Source of the DNA: Entophlyctis helioformis
Taxonomy: Eukaryota > Chytridiomycota > Chytridiomycetes > Chytridiales > Chytriomycetaceae
Direction: 5' to 3'
Length of the DNA stretch: 39,299 nt
NCBI GenBank assembly: GCA_025526915.1
Contig: JAHLKH010000217.1
Span: forward strand, 1 to 39,299
Shown here: one piece after another, positions 8,898-18,250 of the stretch
How positions within the stretch are numbered: position 1 is the first letter of the stretch
How the letters are laid out: each line of letters starts with the position of its first letter
The notes under the pieces: model-generated
The model's database searches: none
Seen by the model: only the letters and a program-made list of their open reading frames with translations
Told to the model about the DNA's origin: nothing
Position numbers and translations under genes: made by a program

Positions 8898-10727
8898 TCA
8901 CTCGGCAGCGAGCCTGTCAAGCAGTGCAATCACATCGTCGTGATGCCACCATCCTGCCCTCATCTGCGCATCCGCCACATTGCCCTCTGTGCGGTTCTTG
9001 TACAGCCACTCCACGACCCCAGCGTGCCCGTTTCTCGCTGCCTGCGACATCGCCTCGACAGTGCATCCCTCGCCTCTGTTCTCATGCAGCCAGATCACCA
9101 CATGCAGATGGCCGTTCTCTGCCGCCTTGTCCATGGCATCGGTTGTGCATCCCTCGGTCCGGTTGTCATGGAGCCAGACGACCACGTCAAGGTGTCCGCC
9201 CTCGGCAGCGCTGTCCATGGCCTTGGTCGTGCATCCTTCCGTGCGGTTGGCATGCAGCCACTGCACCATGTCCAGACGGCCCTTGCCGGCAGCGCCGTCC
9301 ATGGCATTGACCGTGCATCCCTCTGTGCGATTGTTGTGGAGCCAGATCAGGCAGTCCCAGTGGCCGCCCGCCGCTGCGCCGTTCATCGCATACGTCGTGC
9401 ATCCCTCGGTGCGGTTGGCATGCAGCCAGACAAGACAGTCGAGATGCCCGTACGCCGCCGCAAAGTCCATGGCGCGCGGCGTGCATCCCTCGGACCGGTT
9501 GGCATGCAGCCACTGGAGCATCTTGAGGTTGCCGTTCGACGCGGCAGCGTCCATGGCTTCGCGCGTGCACCCCTCTGTGCGGTAGTCGTGCAGGAACTGC
9601 AGCATGGCAAAGTCGCCTCGCTTGATGGCTTCGTCCATGGCCTTGGTCGTACATCCCTCGGACCGGTGCGCGTGCACCCACTTGACCACGTCCAGCCGGC
9701 CGTCCATGGCTGCGCTGTCCATCGCCCATGTCGTGCAGCCCTCGCGTCGGTTGTCGTGCAGCCACTGCGACACATGCAGATGGCCGTTGCGACACGACAT
9801 GTTCATGGCCGTCGTGGTGCAGCCCTCGGACCGGTTGTGGTGGAGCCAGACCACCACGTCGAGATGGCCGTTCCATGCCGCCATGTCCATCGCCTTGACC
9901 GTGCACCCCTCGGAGCGGTGCGTGTGGAACCAGACGACCATGTCGAGGTTTCCGTTGCTGGCCGCCTGATCCATGGCGCTGGGCGTGCAGGCGGTGTTGC
10001 CGGCCTCGTGCAGCATCTTGACCGCCTCATAGTGGCCGACCTCTGACGCCACGTCCATGACGCTCATGCTCATAAAGTAGTACTCGAGGTACACCGACTC
10101 GTACTTTGCCAGATCCACCACCTTGAGCTCGGTGGCAAGGGTCCTGAGGAGGTCCGTGTGGCCAAACATGATGGCGTACCAGCCGAGCGCGATCGGGTGC
10201 GACAGGTCGAGCAGGTCGAGCCAGACGTTGCGCATGGCGATCTGGCGCATCTGATCGTTCAGCCCGAGGTAGTGGACGAGGTCGCGGTAGTGTGGGCGTG
10301 GATCGTAGTTGTCCATGCCGGCGTCCCACTCGGCATACGCCCTTGGGTCCGTCTGCTTGGGGCAGAGAGCCGCCACGCGGTCGAACATGGGCCGGGTGGT
10401 GACGACGCCGACGAGGTCGCTGACGACGCCAAAGTAGCCGGGCTCGGGAAGCCGCGTCCAGTCGCCCTGCCAGTCCTGCTGGATGGCATCGACCCACAGG
10501 CGTCGGCGGGTCTTGGCGTCCAGGGTGTCCTTGGCCGCGAGAGCGCCGTTGAGGAAGCCCGTGAGCGGGCCAGCGAGCTTGAAGATGTGCAGGTGCAGCT
10601 CGGTGGGCAGCCGGTCCCACTCGGAGCGGCCGGGGGGAAGCGTGCGGCTGTCGGCAGCAGGCGTGTCTGCCAGGGACAGGGCGGCGACGGCGTCTGCAGC
10701 GTCTGCAGCGTCTGCAGTGGTGCTCAT
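8898..10727 (-). CDS. F-box-like protein with 28-residue ankyrin-type repeats
   Basis: A single uninterrupted exon encodes 609 residues. An Ala/Asp-rich start is followed by an F-box-like segment near residues 37-60 (WDRLPTELHLHIFKLAGPL). A unique alpha-helical region follows, with degenerate repeats to about residue 244. Twelve tandem units of exactly 28 residues then span 245-580, each close to EGCTTxAMDxAAxNGHLDVV followed by xWLHxNR(T/S), ending with a degenerate thirteenth unit and LLDRLAAE. The units resemble ankyrin helices but are shorter than the usual 33 residues. Such proteins are expanded in chytrids, oomycetes and some protists and giant viruses; an F-box would suggest a ubiquitin-ligase substrate adaptor, which is inference. 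The lack of introns contrasts with nearly every neighbour and fits a recently expanded or retroposed family. The start at 10727 is the first ATG of the frame. Confidence 0.88.
   Translation of the reverse strand: MSTTADAADAADAVAALSLADTPAADSRTLPPGRSEWDRLPTELHLHIFKLAGPLTGFLNGALAAKDTLDAKTRRRLWVDAIQQDWQGDWTRLPEPGYFGVVSDLVGVVTTRPMFDRVAALCPKQTDPRAYAEWDAGMDNYDPRPHYRDLVHYLGLNDQMRQIAMRNVWLDLLDLSHPIALGWYAIMFGHTDLLRTLATELKVVDLAKYESVYLEYYFMSMSVMDVASEVGHYEAVKMLHEAGNTACTPSAMDQAASNGNLDMVVWFHTHRSEGCTVKAMDMAAWNGHLDVVVWLHHNRSEGCTTTAMNMSCRNGHLHVSQWLHDNRREGCTTWAMDSAAMDGRLDVVKWVHAHRSEGCTTKAMDEAIKRGDFAMLQFLHDYRTEGCTREAMDAAASNGNLKMLQWLHANRSEGCTPRAMDFAAAYGHLDCLVWLHANRTEGCTTYAMNGAAAGGHWDCLIWLHNNRTEGCTVNAMDGAAGKGRLDMVQWLHANRTEGCTTKAMDSAAEGGHLDVVVWLHDNRTEGCTTDAMDKAAENGHLHVVIWLHENRGEGCTVEAMSQAARNGHAGVVEWLYKNRTEGNVADAQMRAGWWHHDDVIALLDRLAAE
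8988..9995 (-). repeat. 12 x 84-bp coding tandem repeat
   Basis: Twelve in-frame 84-bp units encode the 28-residue repeats of the ankyrin-type protein. Words such as GTGCATCCCTCGG and TTGGCATGCAGCCA (plus strand) recur at 84-bp steps. Confidence 0.9.
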
Positions 10728-10909
10728 GGGCGGGGTCTGTTGGCGGGCACTGGGGGAACTCGGTGTGTGCCGTGCCGTGCCGTGCCGTGCTTGGCAGAAG
10801 GTGCACTGCCTCGCGGTGCACAGCTAGATCGCTGCATCGCCACAACGGCGTTCATTGACCAACAACAGCAACAGCAACAACAACAACAGCCGCCACTACC
10901 ACCGCGAGC

Positions 10910-13900
10910 CTACTCGTCCTTGTCCTTGGGCAGTCTCGCCGCAGAGGCACCGTTGATGCCACCAGCAGGATCGCCGGCCGCCGAGGTCGCAGAGGTTGCA
11001 GAAGCCGCCGCCGCCGCGTTGCGGGTCTCTTCCTCGCGCTCAGCCTTTTGGCGACGCGCATACGTGTCGTACGACAGCCACAGCGCGCCAAAGCCCACGG
11101 CCGTGATCGTGAGCACGATGCTGAGCTGGATGCCCCAGTTGATGGGCTGGCCCGACACCACCACGGCAAAGTCGGCCGACAGCGAGCAGTAGCTGTACGT
11201 GGGGTCGACGACGCGCGCGCGGAAGATGTAGTGCCCGCCTCGCCCGCCTGTCCAGAGGATCGCGTTGAAGTTGGTGCGGTTCGTGATCTCGTACGGCGCG
11301 TACTGGTTCTCGGAGCCGAGCGTCGAGGTCAGGCTCGGGTCGTAGCACTTGACGTAGTTCTGCCATGGCATCAGCCCAGCACGGTGTAAGTTGGGTCAGC
11401 TCTCTCCAAAGCGTAGGAAGAGAGATTCAATGCAGTGCAGCTTACCGACGTCGACAGGGCGTTGATGGGATCGTTGGGCATCTGGCTCGCCAGCGAGCGC
11501 CACGACACGGCTTTGGTGCGACATCCAGCATGCGACATGGTCGTGTTGAACGTGTACGAGGAGCGGCCATGGACTTCCCAGAACGCAATGTCGACGTTGG
11601 GTGTGTCGACATACACGGTGCCGTCGAAAATGTCAAACGTGGGCACAAACGCGTCGCCGTAAAAGACGGGCAGCGGCGTGCCGTACTGGGTGCAGTTGTA
11701 GGGCACGACCTTGTCGGACGATCCGCGTGCCCCGCTGGACCAGTCCGAGATCCAGTCGTTGGCCGGGACAGTGACTTCGGCCGGTGCCTGGGCACAGTTG
11801 CGCGATGCCGGGTACGTCGGCGTTGGTTTGGACGTGCTGTAGGTGATGGACTGGTAGGCGTAGCCGTGGTACACGCTGTACGAGCTGCCATGCGAGTCGT
11901 CATCGTCATCTGAGCTTCCGTACGAGGACGATGAGGCCGAGTTGGTGGCATATGACAAGGGGGCAAGCGTGACGTAGCGTGTTCCCCAAAAGTAGCGCGG
12001 TGTGGGCGAGGCGTAGACGGTCTGTGTGGCGGGAGATCGGAGCACCAGCCGCCGGTTGGGTGGACAGCCAACGCGCACGACCGTGACTTTGGGCGTAGAT
12101 GCGCATGCCATGCTGTCATTGTTGGGGTGCACCTTGACTTCGAGCCGGCCCTGGTGCGACAGCGACTTGGGCTTGATGACGACGCTGGACAGCCGGACGT
12201 TGTACACGCCATTGCTGCCCACTTTGGACGTTTCTCGGTTGGTGGTGACCGAGTTGATGAGCGACGTGTTTGAGAGCGAGATCTGCCGCATCAGAATGTG
12301 CATGTTAGCTGGGATGCTGTCGGCTGTTTGGTGGATGAGCCAAGAGCGCGTACGGATATGGATTCGGACAAGTGCGGAGACGCGGGCACGATGGACGACA
12401 TGAACAGAAGAGACTGGCCTGTGTATCCAATCAGCGAGGATGGGTCAGCGGGCACTGAACAGCAGCATGCAAAGCGTGGGCTCGCATGGCTACCTGCATC
12501 CAGAATGTACTCGGACGACAGATTGGTGGTCCATGACGAGTATGGACACGCCAAAGGCGGATTCGCGGATGACGGCACGCTGTGCGACAGACTCGAATCA
12601 GCGCGCGGGACAAGAGGCGATGACTGCAGCACGGTGGCGACTTACCGAGGACTGGACACCTGGTTCTCGGCCGGAATCACGCGCTTGTCAACAAACGGCG
12701 CGGTTGTTCGTGGCGTCAACACAATGAGGCGGCTGAACTGGTCAAAGAGGATGGACGCGACTGGTGCAGAGGACAACGACGACGACGGCGTGGGTTGGGG
12801 TCAGAGTTCAGACTCTTGCCGGTCAACGGGCATGCGCCATTGCACGCGGCAGTGGTACGCTTACGTGCTGTTGTCGCAAGTCCGCCGACAAGCTCAATCG
12901 CAGTCGACAAGCCAGTCTGGCCATAAAAGATGCTGTCGGTGCATCATCGCATCCCGTCGCATCAGCCACTGAGCGCACCGTTTCTAAACAGAGAGCCGCA
13001 TAGATCACAACCAAACAACGTACCGGTTCGTCGACGTCAGGGCAGCAAACCGCCCATTGACCGCCGTCGCAACCTGCGTGATGTACTCGCTGGTGTCCAG
13101 CCCAGCAGCCGGGCGGGCGGGATCGCGGCTGACGAGCGAGACGGGAAACACGTTCAGGCCGCCATTAGGTGAATAGAAGAGACCGTCGCCCCAGACGAGC
13201 AGCTCGCCCGCACCCGAAGCGACGGGGGTCAGACGCGGCGTTGATCCCTTGACGCCGCCGTCGACAATCACGTCGGGATTGACGGCGGTGCGGAACTCGT
13301 AGGCGTCGGTCGTGACGGTCCATGTACGGGTGTCGAGGAGCGCGATGCGGTCAAAGCCCGAGCCGTCGCGCACGAGGATGCTGATGGTTGCAAACGTGTG
13401 AATGATGGCCACGTCGCGGATGTAGCCGTTTCCGACAGCGGTCTTGTCGACATTGACCGAGACAGTTGAGAAAAAGGTGGCGCCAGCGTCGGTGGAGAGG
13501 TAGAGTGTGATGTTGGTGGCCGAAGGTGTGGAGCGCGCGGCCGGGTCCCAGGCCACGACGAGCGTGTTGAGGGCGGACGTGCGGTTGATGGACGCGTCGC
13601 AGTAGGACACGGACTGGATACGGGCGAGCTGTGTTGAGGCGGGCAGGCCAGAAGATGCCGACAGCGGCGACGATGTGTTTGCAAAGACGGCGCTGTTGGT
13701 GACGAGCGCAGATATGCCGCCGTGGGGGAACGCGAAGCCGCGGAGCGAGGTGCCGGGCGAGAGGGCCGACGGCAGCGAGTAGAGGAGGGACGAGTCTGCG
13801 GCAGCGAACATGGTCTGCGACATGGCGAAGCGGCCGTCTCCGTATGCCGATCCGATGGCCAGCACGACATTGGGAGCGCATGAGTCCTGGACCACCGAAA

Positions 13901-14929
13901 AGTACGACGACGCAGACGATCCGGCCGAGGCGTGCGTGTTGAGCCCGAGGGTCGCTGCCGAAAACTTGGTGACTGCAATGGCCGAGTGCGTGTCCCTGAT
14001 GGCGCAGTTCAAGAGCGTGGTGTTGAGGCTTGTGATGGTGGTTGGGTACGATCCAGCAAGATACGTCTGCAGGGTCACGTCCCAGTATCTGGCCAGGCGA
14101 GTGACAAGGGTTTAGCAAGCACGCACGCACGCACGCACGCTGGACATACTTCCTGTAAAACGATGCGCCAGCTGCACTCACGAGCCTGTTGAGCCAATGG
14201 ACACGTTGGTAATGATGGCACCGCCACCAGAAATGGTCACCATGGGCCACTCGCCCACCGAGTAAAAGGCCGCCGACAGCTGGGCGGATTTCTGGCATCA
14301 AGGTGTCAGCAGCACGGGGGCGTGATCAGCCAGCCACGCGGCCATCGACTTACAGCAGACGGCGTGACGGCCGTGCCTGCAGTTTCGCCAGCAGACAGGC
14401 TGGCCGGATCTGCAACCCAGACGCGCATGGCAACACTGGCGGTGGATGCCGGCGCGAAGCCAAGCGAGGACGACGGCTGCGAGTCGAGCGGCGACGGCCC
14501 AACGACGTAGTACCACTGGAAGCACTGGCCCGCCACGATGGTCACCGAGAACGTGTCTGTGGTGGCCGCGTTGCCGTCGCGGAGAACCGTGAATGTCTCG
14601 ACGCCTGCCGTCGTGCATGTGATGGACAGGGTGGCCGACTGGGCCACGGTGAGCGTGCCCGTCGAGGACGAGCTGCCGTCTGACAGCACGCAGTTGAGGC
14701 TCGGATTGGCCCAGGTGACTTGCGTCGCTGTGGACGTGAAGGCAGCGCGGAAGGCCCGACCAGCGACAAACGACGTCTTGTCGCTCTCGAGCGACTCGTA
14801 GTAGAAGCGGTTGTTGCCAAACACATTGGCAGCGCGACGCTCTATATGCGGCGACGCTACAGCAGCTGCTGGCAGGAGAAGCTGCAAGAAGAGCACCATG
14901 GACAGGCAGACTGTGTTGCCAACACGCAT
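10910..14929 (-). CDS. CatSper channel auxiliary subunit, delta/epsilon-like
   Basis: Nine exons: 14929-14354, 14291-14182, 14088-13024, 12932-12865, 12760-12646, 12579-12494, 12418-12354, 12282-11446 and 11359-10910. They join in phase to give 1123 residues. A signal peptide (MRVGNTVCLSMVLFLQLLLP) starts it. The ectodomain has a CFQWYYVVG segment with MRVWVADP, then a long beta-rich region with YIRDVAIIHTFATISILVRDG. Further on are IFYGQTGLSTAIELV, a Cys-Pro-Tyr with EYILDAG, and before the membrane YEITNRTNFNAILW and YIFRARVVDPTYSYC. One TM helix lies near residues 1050-1071, followed by a short basic tail. This order (signal peptide, beta-propeller-like and Ig-like ectodomain, single C-terminal helix) is that of CatSper beta/gamma/delta/epsilon, accessory subunits of the flagellar calcium channel of sperm. 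The pore subunits are not in the window. Epsilon is my best guess for the subtype. Confidence 0.75.
14121..14140 (+). repeat. (ACGC)5 microsatellite in a CatSper-gene intron
   Basis: Five ACGC units lie within the intron 14181-14089, between the second and third exons of the CatSper-like gene. Confidence 0.9.
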
Positions 14930-15144
14930 CTTCCTTCTTCTGTTGTTGTTGGGTTCGACGCGACAAGAGCGACGCGACACCTTCAGTCTGATCAACAACG
15001 GTGCGGTGTTCTGGCCATGACACGCAGCCCACGCAACAAGCGCGACCAGCTCGCTGACTGAATATTGGAAAAGAGATGGATAGAGGTAAAGCAAAGGCGT
15101 TCGCCATAGGATTCGATACATTCCACACAGAAAAAAGTACTGAT

Positions 15145-15708
15145 TTAAGCAGACTTCTTGCGGAACGAGCAGCCCTCTGTCAACCGTGCCAGCAGGTCGC
15201 GAAAGGGTCAGCATGGGCAGCAGCGGCAGGCGCAAGCACAGATAGGAGCAAGAATGAGCAATGAGCACTTACCAGTGAGGCGGGCCTTACCACCGGTGGG
15301 CTGGCAGAGGACGTTGGCGCAACCGCTGCAGAGAACGACAGTCTGTGCGTGGCTGAACACGGTGGTGATCTGGAAGCAGCCTGTTGGTGCAACGTCGTAC
15401 GTATCCATCCAGCAGCCGCCATCGTGCATTGCGTCCGTTGCCAAAAGCCATCCAGCCATCACCATCCCACATCCAACCGATCCAGAACCACAGCGTCGAG
15501 CGTCACCCATGCAACACGAGTCATCAGTAAAAGCCGGCACGGAGCAAGACGCAGCAAGGCAGCAACAGACACAGGACGCACCAGAGCACTTGACGTCCAT
15601 GAAGTAAGAGTTGGGGCTCTGCACCAGGCGCTTGAGCTTGTGGCTGCCGCGCTCGCTGGACTCGAGAGGGTTGAGAAGGTCAACGGCGAGCTGTTGTTGG
15701 CATGGCAT
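15145..15708 (-). CDS. RPS27: Small-subunit ribosomal protein eS27 (RPS27)
   Basis: Exons 15708-15582, 15380-15273 and 15176-15145 give 88 residues. The core [36 protein letters not shown] and [19 protein letters not shown] is unmistakably eS27, a 40S ribosomal protein with a C4 zinc finger formed by the KCSGC and LCSGC cysteine pairs. Introns use GTGCGT and GTAAGT donors and both junctions rebuild conserved residues (Gly and Glu). The start is the weak point. The ATG at 15708 reads straight into the first ex-on-like LAVDLLNP with an unusual MPCQQQ leader. Alternatively, CAACAACAG just before LAVDLL is an acceptor (a CTGAC word lies about 30 bases upstream) and the true start is in a small upstream exon. 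Confidence 0.93.
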
Positions 15709-16376
15709 CGCTTCAGTCAGCACCGCTGCACGGCTCACATGGGTCGATCGAGTCATTGGCAGCGTCCTCTGATGCAGGCCAGGCGGCGACAGGGCGTATG
15801 GCATTGGCCACATCAACGGCGATGCCCTACAGCAGGAGAGCAGGAGAGTGCAGATAGCGGCGAGTGTTGTGCTGGTTGGTGGTGCAGCGGGCCGAGGTAG
15901 ACGCACATGCGGCTGGGCCAGAGTTGCTGGCGACGGCTGCAAATCGTCTTGCTGCGTTTGCTGCTGCTGGTGATTGTCGATTCGCTGCCGTGGCTGCTAT
16001 GGCTGCTGCTGCTGGTCATCCATCCCATCCCATCCCATCCGTGCGGTGGGATGAACCGGGAGGGCATGCATCCATCCATCGGCCAGAAGCTCGTCCCATC
16101 CATCCATCCATCCGTCCGTCTCGCTGCTCCTTCTGCTGCTGCTGCTGCTCCTGTGCTGTCCTGCTGGTCGTTGTCGCAGCCTGGCTGCAGGGGCGGGCAT
16201 GGCACGGCGGCGGGCGTGGGCTCACAGTCATTTTTGCTGAAAGGTGAGGAACACGGCCTCGCGCAATTCGCAAGCACAAACGTCAAACTTGGTCACGTGA
16301 CTGCTGGCGTGGGCGATGGTGCAATCGCAAAATGGGCCAAGTCCCGCCTCGAGGACCAACCTCGAGACCGACGAGG
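15709..16376. promoter_or_regulatory. Divergent region between RPS27 and YAE1
   Basis: This is 668 bp holding the 5' sides of both genes, probably including 5' leader introns. It is rich in short repeats: CTGCTG tracts near 15960-15976, 16000-16016 and 16133-16150, and repeated CATCC/CATCCC words at about 16018-16117. CATCCCA and TGGGATG form a perfect 7-bp inverted repeat near 16030-16052. No convincing gene was found inside. Confidence 0.4.
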
Positions 16377-17108
16377 ATGGACGACGTCTGGGACGACAGC
16401 AGCGATCATGGCGATCGCGACATGGCCGAGCGCAACTGGAACCGGCTGCAGTCCATCCACGGCGTTGTGCGTTGTGCGCTGGGGCAGCGGGCTGCTGGCA
16501 GCGGCTCTTGGCTGACGGCGTGCTGTTGCAGGCAGGATACAAGGACGGCGTGATCGAGGGCAAGGAAGCGCACATCCAGACCGGCTTTGATGCCGGCTTC
16601 CAGCGCGCATCGCACATTGGCGAGGCGCTGGGCCGGCTGCTTGGGATCATGGCGTACGTCGTCTCTCTGTGTGTGTGTGTTGGCTGTCTGTTGGCTGTCC
16701 ACCGAGCGACTGGCTGACGCTGCAGCGATGCCGACGAATGCGCCAACGACCACCAGGGCCGTGCTGCAGGCGGCAGGCAAGAACAGCGAGCCCGTCTCGC
16801 AGGCGCTCTTTGCCCGGCAGCCGACGCTGGCCGAGCTCGAGTCGCTGCGGCTGCTGTTTGGCGAGCTGCAGACGATTGCACCGGACACCCTCTTCACGCC
16901 GGAGTACTACAAGGACGAGATGGCGCATCTGCAGGCCGCACGGTCAGGTGCAGCCGAAGGAGCAGCAGCAGCAGCAGCAGCAGAAGGAGCGGGCAGACGC
17001 AACCTGGCACAGCATGCGGCTGTGGATGCGTTCACGGCCAAGGTGTCGGCTGCCCTCAAGCCGATCGTGCACGAGCACATCTGGACAGCCATCCGCCTGG
17101 CCGCCTGA
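16377..17108 (+). CDS. YAE1: YAE1-like protein (Fe-S maturation of the ABCE1/Rli1 ribosome-recycling factor)
   Basis: Three exons (16377-16466, 16532-16653, 16757-17108) give 187 residues. The start MDDVWDD is like that of Yae1. Exon 2 carries the family's diagnostic Gly-rich helical signature: AGYKDGVIEGKEAHIQTGFD followed by AGFQRASHIGEALGRLLG. Yae1 works with Lto1 as an adaptor bringing ABCE1/Rli1 to the cytosolic iron-sulphur targeting complex. The third exon encodes a helical region (LAELESLRLLFGELQTIAP), an Ala/Glu run and an end IWTAIRLAA, less conserved. Intron 1 can start at 16464 or 16467. Intron 2 is assigned GTACGT (16654) to CACCAG (16755-16756) because it is the only nearby pair giving the helical frame. 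An in-frame ATG lies upstream at 16332. The stop is 38 bp before the CutC start. Confidence 0.8.
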
Positions 17109-17146
17109 CCGTCCAAGCCCAGCGGATCTTGCCCGCCATCTGTGCA

Positions 17147-18183
17147 ATGGTGGCACTCGAGGTCTGCCTTGAAAGCGTCGAGAGCGCTCAGTCCGCAGGC
17201 ATGTGTGTCGCTCGTTGAGGCAGGCATGCAGACAGACATGCATGCAGGCAGGCAGGCAGCTGCCACCGTCAATACATACACTTGTTCACACTCTGCAGCA
17301 CATAGAGCAGAACGGCGCTGCCCGTGTGGAGCTGTGCGCCAACCTGCTCGAGGGCGGCACGACGCCGAGCGCCGGCACCATCCAGCTGTGCCGCAAGCTC
17401 GTCAAGATCCCCATCATGGTCATGATCCGGCCCAGGTTCGCTGTCCAGCTGCTCTGCACCACCACCACCACCACCACCACCACCACCACCACCACCACAT
17501 ACACTAGCCAGTCTTGCGGCTGACGCTCAGCGTGCCCAGGGGCGGCGACTTTTGCTACACACCCACAGAGTTTGAGGTTATGCGCATCGACATCCGCACG
17601 GCAAAGGCCATGGGTGCCGACGGCGTGGTCTTTGGTCTGCTGATGCCAGACGGCGCGGTCGACACGGCGCGCACAGCTCAGCTGGTCAAGGAGGCATCGC
17701 CCATGCTCGTGACGTTCCATCGCGCGTTTGACATGACGAGCGATCCCTTGCAAGCGCTGGAAGACATTATCAGCATCGGCGGCATCCAGCGCGTGCTGAC
17801 CAGCGGCCAGGACTCGAGTGTGCTCGATGGACTGCCGCTGCTGAAGCAGCTCGTGCAGGTGGCTGGCGACCGTATCCAGATCCTGCCTGGCGGCGGTACG
17901 TCCACGCCACGGCACGACGCCGCTCAGCTGATCAGGAGTGATGGCGGTGCTTGGACTCACATGCGTGCATGCCACAGGTGTCACGCCGCGGAACCTGGCA
18001 AGGATCCTCGGAGAGCTGCGCGTGCCAGAGATCCACATGGCGCTGCCCAAGAGCATTGCGTCGGACATGGTGTTCCGCAACCCGAACGTGTTTATGGGTG
18101 TTGCCATCACGACGCCCGAGTACTCTCGCAGCATCACCGACGGCGACTCTGTGGCGTCGGTCGTCAAGTACATTGCCCTGTAA
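17147..18183 (+). CDS. CUTC: CutC family protein (copper homeostasis CutC-like TIM barrel)
   Basis: Four exons (17147-17198, 17306-17435, 17540-17895, 17978-18183) give 247 residues, the normal size for CutC. The barrel reads from ALEVCLESVESAQSA through ARVELCANLLEGGTTPS, IMVMIRPRGGDFCY, MLVTFHRAFDM, RVLTSGQDSS and ILPGGGVTPRNLARIL to the end at VVKYIAL. CutC was linked to copper tolerance in bacteria and binds Cu(I) in the human form; its reaction is not established. Intron 1 (17199-17305) appears to be a GC-AG intron (AG|GCATGT, acceptor ATAG). It alone rebuilds the conserved SAEQNGAARVELC run. Intron 2 contains a CAC microsatellite. The start directly follows YAE1 with 38 bp between genes, so its promoter must overlap the YAE1 end. 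Confidence 0.92.
17457..17498 (+). repeat. (CAC)14 microsatellite in CutC intron 2
   Basis: Uninterrupted CAC/ACC trinucleotides fill most of the intron 17436-17539 of the CutC gene. Confidence 0.95.
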
Positions 18184-18250
18184 AAACGACAAATGAAACA
18201 AAATGTGGGCATTTTTCCTTGTCTCTCATCACACAGTCGTCGCGTTCAAG

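Noticed and set aside
8988..9995. Regular repeats that could suggest a CRISPR array
   Set aside because: The 84-bp units are continuous coding repeats without unique spacers, in a eukaryotic gene.
8697..10046. Long plus-strand open frame (449 codons) opposite the ankyrin-type gene
   Set aside because: It is the antisense shadow of an 84-bp periodic gene; its repetitive His/Val/Arg composition simply mirrors the coding strand.
13351..14301. Minus-strand alternative frame over the CatSper gene
   Set aside because: Out of phase with the exons that carry the signal peptide and conserved motifs; basic, low-information sequence.
15864..16515. Plus-strand open frames upstream of YAE1
   Set aside because: They consist mostly of translated CTG and CATCC repeats and lack any domain-like sequence.
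16654..16725. Acceptor GCTGCAG at 16725 for YAE1 intron 2
   Set aside because: With the GTACGT donor it gives a frame lacking helical character; CACCAG at 16756 restores a coherent frame.
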